Source: Stemphylium vesicarium (lineage: Eukaryota; Ascomycota; Dothideomycetes; Pleosporales; Pleosporaceae). Taken from it: a stretch of 64,000 bases of DNA. Positions 31,876 through 43,695 of the stretch are shown here, piece by piece. The notes below the pieces were generated by a model, which saw only the letters and a list, made by a program, of their open reading frames with translations, did not search any database and was not told where the DNA came from. The position numbers and the translations under genes were made by a program. Location of the stretch: NCBI GenBank assembly GCA_004380135.1, contig QXCR01000044.1, forward strand, positions 1 to 64,000, given 5' to 3'. Each line of letters opens with the position of its first letter. Position 1 is the stretch's first letter.

Positions 31876-33024
31876 TCAAACCCGACACTTGAGCATATAC
31901 CGCTGCTGCTTCAATCTGAAAGCTGTCAATTGCGCCTTGTACTCTTTTGGGTGCTGAACTGGAGGAATTTTCGCTCGCTCGGCCGCGAAATTATACTGCG
32001 CTGCGAAAGCATGGACGGACTGTGCGACGAGGGATCGAAGTTCCTCAAAACCATCCACGCCGTAGATTCGTAGTTCCGGGATTCCAAAGTTCTTTTGTGC
32101 ACACCAGGAACAGACGGCGGTCTTCACGGCGTTGGCCTTGCCGTAGCGTTGACGCATAGCCATGGCAGAGGCTGCCATATAATAGCCCTCTTCTTTTTCG
32201 TATCCAAGATGCTGCTTCTTGGCCGTGCCTAAGGGGGCGATGCTATGGATTCAAACACCCCATTTCTTCATGTATTCCTTGGCATCGCAGAAAGTCTTGT
32301 GAATACCGAACTGGGCGTTGGTGATATCGACAAACCTGCAACGCGATGTCAGGCCGTATTGTTCATGAAACTTCTCTGGCCGGCTCTTACCATTTGCAGC
32401 CGTCCTGAGTAGAGGAAACTGGATACATATGGTGGGATTCATGTTGGCTTATATCTGTGCCCGAACCTGCCACGTGTTCCACCTTCTTGACCCATCTCTC
32501 AGGCACCTTGAGCTGAGCCTCAACCTCCTCGATCTTGACTGAAACATCTACTCTATGTTTCAGTATGAGATATCAACTATGCAATCAACTGGGAGGAGCT
32601 TACCTAGAAGTAGCACAGCGAACAATTCATGGTAAAATCCAACTGCTCCCCTGCACTGCTCGGCAGTGAGGACCATTCTCCTATCTTCTTCGCATTCAGT
32701 AACCGGCAGTGGGGCATTCTGGAAGCCGAGGATTGCGGAGAAGTCGACCACAAGCCTGTCAACTTCCCATCGAATTCCGTAAATGATTTCAGTCATTTCC
32801 CGCTCGCGCTCGTAGATGTACAGCTCCTGTAGAAGCCAGGTTGCACGATGTACAGCGCGTTCAACGTAATCCTCGGCGCAAACGTGGCGGTGTACTGACC
32901 ACACGGCTTTCTGGCATGCCTTGTCGCAAAAGTAGCCGACGCCGTAGCGAGAGCAAGAGAGCCCAGCCGACTTGCTGCAATGAGCGCACTGCTTCGCTTG
33001 AGTCATTCTGGGCGAAGATGCCAT
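31876..33024 (-). pseudogene. MYND zinc-finger gene interrupted by one in-frame TGA
   Basis: Exons 33024-32604, 32547-32391 and 32335 onward (introns 56 and 55 bp) give a 220-residue protein ending at TGA 32253-32251. The MYND finger lies near residues 13-49 (CAHCSKSAGLSCSRYGVGYFCDKACQKAVW...HRHVC). In the same frame, directly after this TGA, 124 more codons follow without a stop down to 31876, and they look real: IAPLGTAKKQHLGYEKEEGYYM, KTAVCSWCAQKNFG, YGVDGFEELRSLVAQSVHAFAAQYNF. No intron avoids the stop. So the full product would be about 345 residues, and this copy is either a recent pseudogene, a readthrough gene, or a base error. The exons themselves are intact. MYND fingers bind proline-rich partners; the rest is of unknown function. 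Confidence 0.65.
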
Positions 33025-33995
33025 TGCTCCGGTGTCTGGCTACGTTGTTGTTGGACGACTGTGAGAGGAAACAGTGTAACAAGTCGTCGTCGAGTTTGTG
33101 AAATGAGAGAAGAGAAGAAGAGAGGAGGGGCAAGGCAAGGAGATGTACAAATAGAGAGTGAGAGCCGCTTCACCACCGCTTTTCCAGTCAGTCTCACCGC
33201 AATCCATCCAGCACGTTCTCCTTCACCAACGATTTCCAACGCATCAGCTTCACCACTTCCACACAGAACCATTAGATTCCACCAAGCGATGGAGCCACCT
33301 AGAGCCGCGAGATACGAAATATTGGTGAATATAAATTTATCGCACACTTTACGGGTGAAAGTGGTTCACCTTCAGTCGGAGTCTTTCCAATGGCGTTCTT
33401 CATTGCTGAAATAGGCAGGGACGATACCAGTAGATATCTGATAACCGCGACTTTGAACGGACCAAACTCGTGGTGTACGGGAAGAGAATGCATAGATGCA
33501 AAAGCATTAGCACGACCTCGACATCTGAACCACTCGTAGCATCGCAATCTCCCAAGAAAGCCTTATACTGAAGCAAGCAGGTCGTCTCGGTGTAAGTGAC
33601 AAAGTAAGCTTACCCCACCCCGCGCCCGCGCCCTCGACCCCACCACCAAACGCGGCTAGACACGGGTGACGTCACCCCTGGGCAGCATCCACGCAACGCA
33701 ACCCATCGCTATCTTTGCAGGTGACTGGTGACCAACTTAACTACCTCCCGGAAACAGCCAAGTTTCTTGACACAAGAACCAAGCTTACGAGCAAGGATCA
33801 TTAATTACACACCACGTAGCATAAGTACTGTTGCCTCCCAGGCCCCTCTCTCTTTCTGTTTTATCTTCCTAACAACTGAACCATCCAGAACACTACACGA
33901 AACCCCTTAAACTCGCAAATAGCAACTAAGCCACGGCTTTGCTTCCTCGACTTCTACTTTCTCGGAGAAACTTTACGACTTCGTCGGTAATCAAG
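33025..33995. other. Divergent intergenic region
   Basis: 971 bp between the MYND gene and the I78 inhibitor gene. Open frames here have no family features. Nothing else seen. Confidence 0.45.
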
Positions 33996-34327
33996 ATGCC
34001 TCTCGTAGTCCCCGGTGTACAGTCCACAGGCGGAGACGCTGGACAGGAGTGGATGAGCAAGCTCGCGGGCAAGAAGCTCGGTGAGGAGCATAACGAGACG
34101 GTTCGTATTCCCATCTATTCATCTGTCTATATTTTCTGCTCCGCTCCCCGTATGAAGTGAGTGAGTGCTAACAAAGAGCGTTTTACCAGACCTTCGCCAC
34201 CACCGATCTCCCCAAGGAACACCGCGTTCTCAAGCCCGACTCCATGAAGACCATGGATTTCAAGCCTGACAGGATGAACGTCCACGTTGATGAGGAGGGC
34301 GTCGTGAAGAATGTTACACACGGTTAG
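33996..34327 (+). CDS. Peptidase inhibitor I78 family protein
   Basis: Exons 33996-34100 and 34190-34327 give 80 residues; the frame continues 19 codons upstream without an ATG. The 89-bp intron has a weak donor (GTTCGT) but a good branch point (GTGCTAAC) and TACCAG acceptor. The I78 pattern is clear: GKKLGEEHNETTF, HRVLKPDSMKTMDFKPDRMNVHVDEEGVVKNVTHG. Members are small inhibitors of subtilisin-type serine proteases; fungal ones without signal peptide, as here, are probably intracellular. Full length for the family. Confidence 0.85.
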
Positions 34328-34900
34328 GTTGGGGCTATGCAGCTTGGGCAACCCACTTAGGAGACACAGGGGGATACACTGATACCATGGAATGGGTAAT
34401 GCGAAGTTTCATAGAGAACTTGGAATGAATAGCAATCAAATCACAATTATTGAGACATTTCTTCACACTGTGTTGTATGCGTGAAGTGTAATTCAGGAAG
34501 TGATGCTATCAAATGGATGCAAAATATCTCTCACTGCTTTTCCGCTTTTCACAGCCCACAACTCCATGAGGCACCCAAAAGCTGTACGTCCTGGGCATAA
34601 AATAACATGAAGCATTATCAAACGACAGAGGTTAAAAAGGTAGAGATGAGAAGAAAGAGAATATACGTACAAATTTGATGGAAGAGAAATGTTGCCAAAC
34701 ACCTGTTCAGATTGCCGCGTACCAGCCCTGCACACAGCCCTACACGGCTCAGCCTCAGCCCTACATGCGCACAGATATCCTGTTGGGACTGGAGCCCTCG
34801 GAGACGCCGTACAATATCGCCACTGCGGGGAAGCTTGTACCAACGACGTTCGCTCCCGTTTTCGAACGGATCCTAGGAAGAAAGAAGATGATGCCAATTC
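34328..34900. other. Intergenic, convergent 3' ends
   Basis: 573 bp between convergent genes. No supported exon. Confidence 0.45.
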
Positions 34901-37228
34901 TCACGCTCTCGCGCGTTTTCTCGCGGCACTGGAATCCACCTTCGCAACACTCTCATTGTCGTCGGGTCGCAGCATCTCAACAACGCGCGTCATTTTCAGC
35001 ACCGTGCAGTGGATAGCTGCTGGGTGTTCGAAACACAGCATAATGGCTGCGCGCATGGTGGTTGCGGAGAAGTACCGTTTCAGTGGGAGATCGTCGGACT
35101 TTCGGCTTGCGGCGCCCATGACGAGTCCGATCCAGAGTATCACGCCAGACATGTCGCCCCAGCAGTGTGACAGGTTTGACCTTTCTAATGCTATTCTCAG
35201 TGACTTTAGGAGGTCGTCTTGTGCGTTTGTTGTTGTTGCCACTGGATGACGTTGTACGATTGACCAGTCAGACGAGGTAGTTTGAATGGATATTGTTGAT
35301 GGGCGTTGACCGCTGGAAGTAGACGAGTTTGATGGCCTGTGTGGTGCGAAGGGGAAGCCGCTCTGTCGACGGACGGGGCTGGAGCCATAAAAGTTCGATG
35401 TTGGGCTTGTTGAGTATTCCGTTCCGGGTGTTTCATAGTGAACATCGAGAGGCGAGACGAGTGAGTCGTTTGATCGCGATGCTGTCGAGGCTATGTAGAA
35501 TGACGGTGGCGGCTTGGGGGGTGCTACTTGTATCAAAGCTTCAGAGAGCGCAATATGCTTGAAGATAGCTGTCGCTTGCACGACCGCGGCGATGCGAACT
35601 GCCTCGTATCTCCAATCTTCTGTCCTGGGGACAGTTCCCTTCAATCGTGAGATCGGAGGAAAGTCCGTGACTATCTGTCTATACAAATCCGCTATTTGTT
35701 TTGATTCTCGGGGGCTTTGGGTTGACTGATCGGTAAAGAGGTCAATCATCTTGTGCATCTTCTCGAGGATTTTCAAAGTTTCGGAACTGCACAGCGAAGA
35801 TCGTTTGACCGTGATGTATCTTCCACGCGGACAATAGAGAGGCGATTCGGGTATGACTGCGTTCGGAGGATGTTGGATACTTGACCGGGAGGCGCAGTAA
35901 TTGACGTACATCTGTCTTGGATTTCCTTCTCGAAGGATGGCGGCGGACAAGTTCACCCAAGACACCGAAGACGCCAGGCGACCTTCCATTCCCAGCTGAT
36001 GGAGACCACCTCGGTGTTTGATCATGCTCTCGATACCGGCTTCGTGGTAGACCAAAGCACCCTCTTGTCTTGCAATGACCTCGCCAATGATGAGCTGACT
36101 GACTGCGATAATGTTGGGGTCCTCGACATTCTTTCGCGGATCCAACAGATCCGTACCTACGAGATGCATGATGTCTTGACGCAACGCTGCTGTCTCGAGA
36201 CTCTCAATCTCCCTCTCTTTTATCACATCGTTGTGCGCAGCGGCCAGGTACAGGGTACTGAGGAAGGTGTGGGCGTAGTTCAAGCAGGTCGGGATCCAGT
36301 ATCTTCCCAAAGCTTGTGTACCAAAGAACTTGGCGCAATGAAACTTCAATTCTTCCACTGATACACGAGGGTTGCTTGATTGGAACATGGTTCGAAAAGG
36401 GTCCAGATTTTTGCCTAATGATTTGAAAGGCGGCATTGGGTGCTTGTCAAATGGGTACTCAAATCCTTCCGCAACGGGAATCACAATTGGTGCCTGCGGA
36501 AGAACCGACTGGCGCGCTTCTGTCTTCGCTACTTGGGTGTCTGCCTTGGGAACTTTTTGGACGCGAGCTGGAGACAATGGAATTTCGGTGGGTGAAGCTG
36601 GCTTCTTCCCGGCGCGCTTCTTTCCTACCGTTAACCAAGATTGGCTTTCTCCGCTTGACGGTGACTTTTCTGAAACCTCACTGGCTGTTCTCAACTTTTT
36701 GCCCCCCTGACTCTTTCCAGTATTCAAGTAGCTAGCCATGGCTGTTTGACGCACAAGGTGCATGTTGTCTTTCGACTTGAAGTCATCGGGCGCACTGCCA
36801 ACAATCCAACGAAAGGCTCCATCGCTGGCTTGGGATCCTGTTGGCGAAGAACTCTGTGTTTTTCGCGAGCGGTGCGATGCTGACAATGCGTTGTTAGTAT
36901 GTGCCAACATATAACGGCCACCAAGGGACGACAGCTAGGGCTGATGTTGGTGTTGTGACACAAAGCATCCAAGTCGGGGCGGGTGCAGGCGGTGGACCTC
37001 GGCATGAGGACAGCTCCAGGCTGCCTCTGTGTAATGTCCTTATGGCGCGCGCATCGTACTTCGGATCCAGACACGAAGAAAGCTTCGCTTACATTTGATT
37101 TCTGAACAAGGCGACATAGAGCTCCAGTGCAGATTCGCATCAGAGTCCACGGTGGATGCAGGTGAGGGATAGGCAAATTGCATGTGATGGGCGGAGAAGA
37201 GTGATCGCTCGGCTGGAGGGGCAGTCAT
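34901..37228 (-). CDS. Fungal transcription-factor-domain protein without a zinc cluster
   Basis: Exons 37228-37093 and 36879-34901 give 704 residues. The 213-bp intron is long for this window but has a GTAAGC donor, an ACTAAC branch point and a GTCAG acceptor; without it the protein would start at 36910 (669 residues). The N-terminal 150 residues are Ser/Lys-rich. A helical region (about residues 180-330: FRTMFQSSNPRVSVEELKFHCAKFFG, VSQLIIGEVIARQEGALVYHEAGIESMIKHRGGLHQLG) and a second one near the end (SGVILWIGLVMGAASRK, FSATTMRAAIMLCF) match the fungal-specific regulator fold (Fungal_trans_2-like). No Zn2Cys6 motif is present, so DNA binding is unproven. Ser/Pro-rich insert at about 490-560. 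Confidence 0.8.
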
Positions 37229-38534
37229 TGTTGTCGACTAGCTCGATGCTTCAAGGGGTTTTGCCAAACGCAAATGTCGAAAAGATGTCGCGAACAAGCT
37301 GATCATTCCTCGATCGGGTCAAGACTTTGATTTCAGTTGGGCGAGCGAACGAACGATCGATCGATATTAGATAGGGCTGAGTTGACGGGGGCCGGATGTA
37401 TATATGTACGGGTTGGTAGCCGCAGGTGTGCCTTGCCGTTCGGGCTTGTGTATCTTCCCAGAAAGTGTAGTGCAGGCGGTATGATGGTCCCCTGTGTCGC
37501 AACGCGAAGCGGAAAGAAGGCAACCGTGCGTCATGCAGCGCATGTTGAGGGCTGCGCAGCAACGTGGTGTTGCTGGGATTCTATGCACATTACGGTGAAA
37601 GGCAGCCGTGGCGGATTTCTTGGTGCTTGCACCGTCGAGTGAACTACGCATTGCTGGCCTGAAAGCCGGCCCACTAGCTTGGTGCCCCGCGTAGCGCGCC
37701 TCCTAAGAAACCTCCCAGGGCAATGGGCCCACCGGTTATCAGGAACAGTACATTCCTACATACGCCACAATTTCAACATGGGATAAAGTATTGCCATTAA
37801 GAGTGCAGATTCTGACGTTTGCCCTTTTTGTACTCCCGTTGTTCCCCTCGAAATGGCCTCACTAACGACTATTGCCCTGCAGAAGGGCTGAATACTTCAT
37901 TGGACGCCGCCTCACACGTGCAAATGCTGACACCAATGGAACCGTGGGACGCTGGAACCATTAAGCGCATCTCACCGCCCCCGCTACCATCCCGCAACAT
38001 TCTCCAAGCAACCCCAACCCTGTCCTTCTTATCTGTATACAGTCCTCACGGACGAGTGACGGACGATCTCCAAGGCATCTTCCCTAGCCCAGCTACGTTC
38101 CTAGGTACATTTACGCTACACGAGAAACGAGCTGTCATGCCAGCCCCCATTAGATGGAACACACAAATGCTACCGCAATTTGAACGTTCGCTTACCCGGC
38201 GTACCAGCTGGTTGGGCGCATTGTCTTGGGTCCCAGCTGGAACCCCGATCGTATAGGCATGTTGACCGGCGGTATTCGCCAATCATTGCGCTCGCCGTAC
38301 TCTGCGCAGAACCGCGTCAGCAGTGCTGTGGGGTCAATACGAGTGTAAAGTGCTTGATGATTAGAATGGGTAGAAGTTTACCATGACCTTGGGACTGTGG
38401 TGTAGCCCCAAGTGTTCCAAGAACCCAGGTCGCGTAGTCTTTCTATTAGGAGTCTAGCAGTGTGTGGGCATGGTACGCTTAAGATAGTATCCGTGTATGA
38501 ATAGGTTTGTCTTTGAACTTCTCTGAAGCTATTA
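37229..38534. other. Intergenic, no gene seen
   Basis: 1.3 kb. A frame at 37819-38256 lacks an early ATG and family features. One CGG-N11-CCG occurs at 37510-37526 but without the 3' A found at the cluster sites. Confidence 0.45.
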
Positions 38535-41500
38535 CTACTGACGCAAGTTGCTCATCCCAAGACCAAAATAGTCGCCAGGAGAAGGTCGGCCAAGACCCAT
38601 ACTGGGACTCGCGTCGCTGCCGCCGGAGCTAGCTTCGTCGCTATCTCCTGATGTTCTACTATTCCCGTCGGCCCCAAATCCTACGCCCGGTCCACTCAAC
38701 GTTCTGTGTCCATTGCTACGTCCTCTCAAGGGCACGTTGAGCCGAGTTGAATCGAAAGTAAAATGGGACTGGCCCGAGCCGGACTCTGCTGACGGGCTCT
38801 TCAGCTCCACAAGTTCCAGCGTACTTCGGAGCGTCGCACCAGACTCATCCAGTGCCATAAGAAATCGCGCCAGCTCTTTACACAACTCCCAATCATGCTC
38901 ATCTTTAGCGCGTTGGAGTAAGCGCACCACCTGGTCGCCCGTAGATCGCAGCTCCTCGAAAGTATGAAGAACAAGTAGATAGCCACCTGCAGTTTTCAGG
39001 TTCCCTTTCTGAAGCGACTCTTCGAACAGCTCTTCTGGGGGTGGTAGGTTAGAGAACAGAGTCCTCCAGGAGCGCAACTCAGTTTTGCGAGTGCACTGTA
39101 CCACAATATCGAGATATTGGGGGAATGAGCTCAAGAACGACAATACGCTAGGGAGCAGCGCTTGCTCGGGTGGCGGCTGAGTATCGACTTCCTCATCCAA
39201 GACTTCATGTAATAATATTTCCAAAGCGTGGGGAAAATATAGCAAATGCTGGTAATGATGGCTGAGGTGCAGGGCTGCGGGATGGTTGAACTGGGTTAAG
39301 TGGGAGCGCAAGAGCGCCGGGAGGAACAAGTGGGTCTGTGGTGTATGTCAGCGTCTCATTGATCAACGGCCAATGATGTGTCGGGCGACACGCAGCAACT
39401 TACCCTTGTTCCGAAGCGCATGAAGGCGAAGTTGGTGTCTCTGCGTTGGATCAATTCCGACTCAACACCAAATACTATGGCCTTGTTTATCAATGCTGAT
39501 AGAGGGTAAAAGTCGACAGGAATCTGGACTGGCGTAGGCAATTCTCTGCCAATTTCGGGAGACGCAGAAGCCAAGACGTCTTGCATGTCAATCCACACTC
39601 GCATGTTCTGCCCGTCAAAGAACCACAGGGAATCGCGTAAATCGTGGCCATGTACACCGTCCATGGTCAGCCTTACAGACGGACTAGACGGTAAGGAGTC
39701 GGCTTGCATGTCTAGTGCGAATGCAGGATGATCGCGCATAAGAGCGTACGTCTCCACGTTTTGGGCTATGATGCGCATCTCATACTTGAGTTCACCACCT
39801 TCTGTTGTTGTCGGTTGGAGCAGCACAAGTTTGCCGTCCACGAGAAACAGAATCGTTGCGACAGATACGTCTTGTGAGGGGTCTCCATTTTCTGGAATTC
39901 GTTAGTGCGTACGCAGCCATCGTTTGGTGGGACTTACGCATTTGATCCTCAGGTAGAATCCAGCTTAGCGCTCGCACCCGAGGAGGCGCGCGAATGATGC
40001 CGTGTAGCCCAATTTGACCGACTTGCACTAGTTTCACACTAGCATCCGTTACACGAATAACGTAGTGATACAGAATGTTCTCGTATGTATAGACCAGGAG
40101 CGAATCTTCTCCAGAGGCAGCAATCAATACTATTGGGGCAGGCAGCTTAACGACGTGCATGATGCGGCTCCTGTCGAGAGCAGCCTCGCGTGAATATACC
40201 CGAACCTGAGCGTCCTTGTATCAGCATAAATGTTGGTGAAATATCATGATTCACATACCTCGTGAGCTTCGTGGCACTCAACTGCTGCGATTAGAACGTG
40301 CTGAAACCAGCACATGCCTCCTCGAACAGTGAATTCGTTCTCACCAAATGGGTCGTCAAACATCTTCCAGCGTCCGCTGTTGACACTATAATGTGCAAGT
40401 CCTCTCTTTCCCGCGATCGCGACGTATCGACCATCGTTTGAGATGACCGCACTTCTAATTGGCCATTGATCGACAAGGTATGCAGAAGGGACCTGAACAT
40501 GGTGCCAAAGGGAAACATCAGCTGAGATGGTCGTCAGGTCCGGAAGGTCATAACCACGGTAGATCATGAAGCCAGTACTGGTCTGCATCAATGAACGTGA
40601 GATGTTGGCGGATGAGAAGCAACCGGTCACTGCGCTTCGAGCCATTTCCATAGTATAGAGACGATTGTCGTTGTTACCCAGCATCAAAAGCTCTGCGCCG
40701 CCACCGATCCAGAAGGCTTCCTTGATGCTGAGAAGCCATCCTTCTTTGTTCGTCTCGGAAAGCGTCCTGTCTGCAGTAAAGCTGGTGGCGCCAGGTTTTC
40801 CGTAAACGCTCCACATTGCCCAGCCATTCTCATAGCCAGCGAATAAACAGTACCCGTCGGGCGAGTAGGTCAGAACAGTCAACTGCCCAGGCGAAGTAAT
40901 ATTTGGGCGCAGCTTGTGGGAAAGAGGAATGTTGCCTGTGTAATCTCGTGCCGTGTACACATATATCTCACCACCGGCGCAACCAACAGCAAGCAAAGAG
41001 AACCTGGCGTTAATTGCAGCTTTCACGCCGTGGTCGGCGTCTGTTTCAGGTGTGTGGAAGCCATATCCGCGAAAGATGCTGGGGCTTGCACTGTCTCGCC
41101 TCGCCGTCTTCTGGACAGCAAATGCTTGCCCGTCCCCTGTAATCCAACATGATAGATTCATAGGCCGATCGTGTACCAAATCACGTAGTGTTGCATTCTT
41201 TCCGATCCACGTCGTCTTGGACAGTAGCTCGGTGCTCGTTTGGCTCCCCGCGCTGTCCGGCGCCCAGCGAATGCATTGCACAGCGGCAGGCTTCTCCGTT
41301 GCAACAACCAACTCTTCATCTAGAGCTAGGGTTCGTATTATCCCAGCGTCGACCCGTATGACCATGCGGAAACGTAAACTGAGCTCTCTCAGGCCACTGC
41401 CCTCGCCCGGCCCCGCGTTGATTTCATGCTGACGTTGTATCTTGAACCCAGTAACCGTACTGCTCTTTCTTGCATGCCCTCCATGTGTATTTGTGAATTG

Positions 41501-42066
41501 GGTTTTGTATAAGCGCGACGAATGATCTGTAGCTAGCGAGTACGTAATCAGGTAGCCGAGCGCGGTCTGTACGACGAAGATTTGGGAGTCAGGACGAAGG
41601 AGTACATCCGTATTTGGGCCGTAGGTTTTGACGGATTGACCTGAGCGTAATACGGAGGCTAGAACAACGGTAGGCTATGGAGCAGATCAGTAAATGCCGA
41701 CCACACAAGCGCGCAGATGAGTACCTTTGTCTGCCAGACTGTGAGAGTTGTTCTCGTGAGGGTCGCAAACATGTGACCGTTCCTTGTCACTCTAACAGCA
41801 ATGATGGTGCCATGTATGTTGTCCTCCACCGGCTGATCCCGAGCACTCGCTCGCGACAGCTGGCCATCCTCCCTCTTCTCTACCCCGCTTGTGTTTTGCG
41901 CAGGCTTGTCCTCCTCTGACTGCGACTCTGAACTGCTACCTGACTCGTCGCGTTCCTCATCCGATTGCTTGCGTTGCACGCCATCATTGGAGACGTGCGT
42001 GCGCCCTGGATCCGTATGTTTAGTAGCCGCGAACACGGAGGGCGACGAGATAGGCCAATACGTCAT
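38535..42066 (-). CDS. ric1: Ric1, guanine nucleotide exchange factor subunit for Ypt6/Rab6
   Basis: Five exons (42066-41725, 41674-40259, 40205-39938, 39891-39404, 39335-38535; introns 50, 53, 46, 68 bp) give 1104 residues, the length of fungal Ric1. The N-terminal half is a WD40-like propeller: MTYWPISSPSVFA, an acidic insert, then IIAVRVTRNGHMFATLTRTTLTVWQ, VQCIRWAPDSAG, LLAVGCAGGEIYVY, LTVLTYSPDGYCLFAGYENGWAMWS and RSAVISNDGRYVAIAGKRGLAHYS. The C-terminal RIC1 domain has FLPALLRSHLTQFNHPAALHLS, YFPHALEILLHEVLDEEVD and KTAGGYLLVLHTFEELRSTGDQVVRLLQRAKDEHDWELCKELARFL. With Rgp1 it activates Rab6/Ypt6 at the Golgi for endosome-to-Golgi traffic. The Ser-rich C-tail (SGDSDEASSGGSDASPS) may be phosphorylated. 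Confidence 0.95.
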
Positions 42067-42974
42067 GGCGCTTTACCGCAAGCGATGGCTGCATTTGCGC
42101 GCACCCATCTCACTGCGGGGATGTATGCTTCACGAAGCTCATGCTAGCTGGGTTGATGCAGGGTAGGGTGGCTGTGGTGTCTGCGGTGAGCTTGTTGATC
42201 CGCGTGAGGCGCAGCACCAGTTGTGGCTGTCTGGTCCGTGCTGGGTCGATAATGTACTCAACAAGTGATGCCTGGGCAATCTGAGTATATATCACGCTGT
42301 GATGAGATTGATATTATGCAAATTGAAATGTTTCGGCCGCTGAGGTAGGCGTGACGATGCCACCATTCTGGGAAGGCTATCCATTGGCCTAGACTGATAC
42401 TCGCAGGCGCAAATGGTGCGCGCTAGGAGCCATGGAATAGCGCCCTTCACGTCCAGTACCATCATACTAGATGACTTTGTTCAGATGCGGACTTGATGGC
42501 AGGATGCTCTTGTACCGCACAGTAGGATGTATGAGATATCACGACATGTATAGGGGACGCGACATATGCAGTCTGGCCGCAAAACATGCTCTGAGTCTGT
42601 CCCACTCAAGTTAGAAACGCTGCGATTACCAGCAAAGCAGACATACGCATAACTAACTGTAGAAAGACAGCTGCGTGGATTCTGTTGTTCCATCTTTGCA
42701 TCAAGGTTTAAATATCAACCCAGCACAGCATACTCGTTGACGTTCTGTCGTTTTTCCCTTGGGAATGGCCCGGTTAGAGATCTGATAACCTTGGCCACGG
42801 AAAATAGTGTGGGTGATCCAGTAGTACCGCCGAAATTTACCAGTTTCCCCGCATACCACACAATCGTGAAAATCCGCGATAGACCAGCGATGTCATGGAT
42901 TTCTGCTCGCCTTGTATCACCATTGCAAAGTGGTTATATTTTTTAATGATCACCCTTCTTCCATCAATCCATTA
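42067..42974. other. Intergenic, no gene seen
   Basis: 908 bp between ric1 and the tRNA gene. No supported exon. Confidence 0.45.
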
Positions 42975-43072
42975 GGTGAGATGGCCGAGTTGGTTATGGC
43001 GCCAGGTTAAGGTTATCTTAACGTATATTCCTGGTCACGAAAGTGGCGCGGGTTCGAGTCCCGTTCTCATCA
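42975..43072 (+). tRNA. tRNA-Leu(AAG) with a 16-nt intron
   Basis: Class II tRNA. The acceptor stem GGTGAGA pairs with TCTCATC (one G-T), discriminator A at 43072. The D arm is TGGCCGAGTTGG (A box). The anticodon stem CCAGG/CCTGG encloses 23 nt: a 7-nt loop TTAAGG-T with anticodon AAG, split after the base 3' of the anticodon by a 16-nt intron. The intron contains CTTAA, complementary to the TTAAG around the anticodon, the usual pairing in fungal pre-tRNA. A long variable arm (GGTCACGAAAGTGGC) and the T arm GCGGG-TTCGAGT-CCCGT (B box) complete it. CCA is not encoded. Confidence 0.92.
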
Positions 43073-43695
43073 GCATTCGTCTGGCTTTAGTCAGATATCC
43101 CAGGATCTTTTTTTGCTATCGTGGTGGAGGTTTGATGTGTTGTGGTGGCCTTGGTTGCGTCTCAACAGTCGGCGTACCACATCAGACTCGCAGTCTTTTT
43201 GCACACACTGAAACGTCACACGTAGTATAGTCATCGTTTGAGCAGGTTCGTCTTGCTAAGCGGCGAGCACTACCTTACCATGAGCTCAAGTCCAACCGAC
43301 GATGCGCTTCCAGTAGAAATGGTCGGTGCATGACTCAACCTAGCCCTCACATTCAATCGTCCATGATGTTGCGACCAGAGCCTCCAATTCATCAGATAAG
43401 ATACGACGCCGCTGCATCACCGAAGCAGCACCGATACCAAGGTCCAAAAAACGCACGTGAAAGCGTGTTTGCGATTTCTGGGTAGTAGCGCTGGCGTACC
43501 TGAAGGATGAGGCGATGACGTAGTACATACCTCTAACGGACCCTGCAGATCAGCAGCCAGGCCAAAAGAATAAATCTCCAGTATCTCTCATCTACCCTAC
43601 TTTCACGTGCACTTGTATCGAAAGCGAATTCCCGTTCATAATAGATCAAGGATCGTCCTTGCGAAGTTTGATTTGCATCTTCGTTGTCGAGGCCA
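43073..43695. other. Intergenic, no gene seen
   Basis: 623 bp; a T run shortly after the tRNA (about 43109-43115) could end Pol III transcription. No other feature seen. Confidence 0.45.

Noticed and set aside
37510..37526. Another CGG-N11-CCG site
   Set aside because: Outside the block, followed by T rather than A, and far from a start codon; taken as background.
37819..38256. Plus-strand open frame in the ric1 upstream spacer
   Set aside because: Opens with TTG, no ATG for about 30 codons, no motif or splice site.
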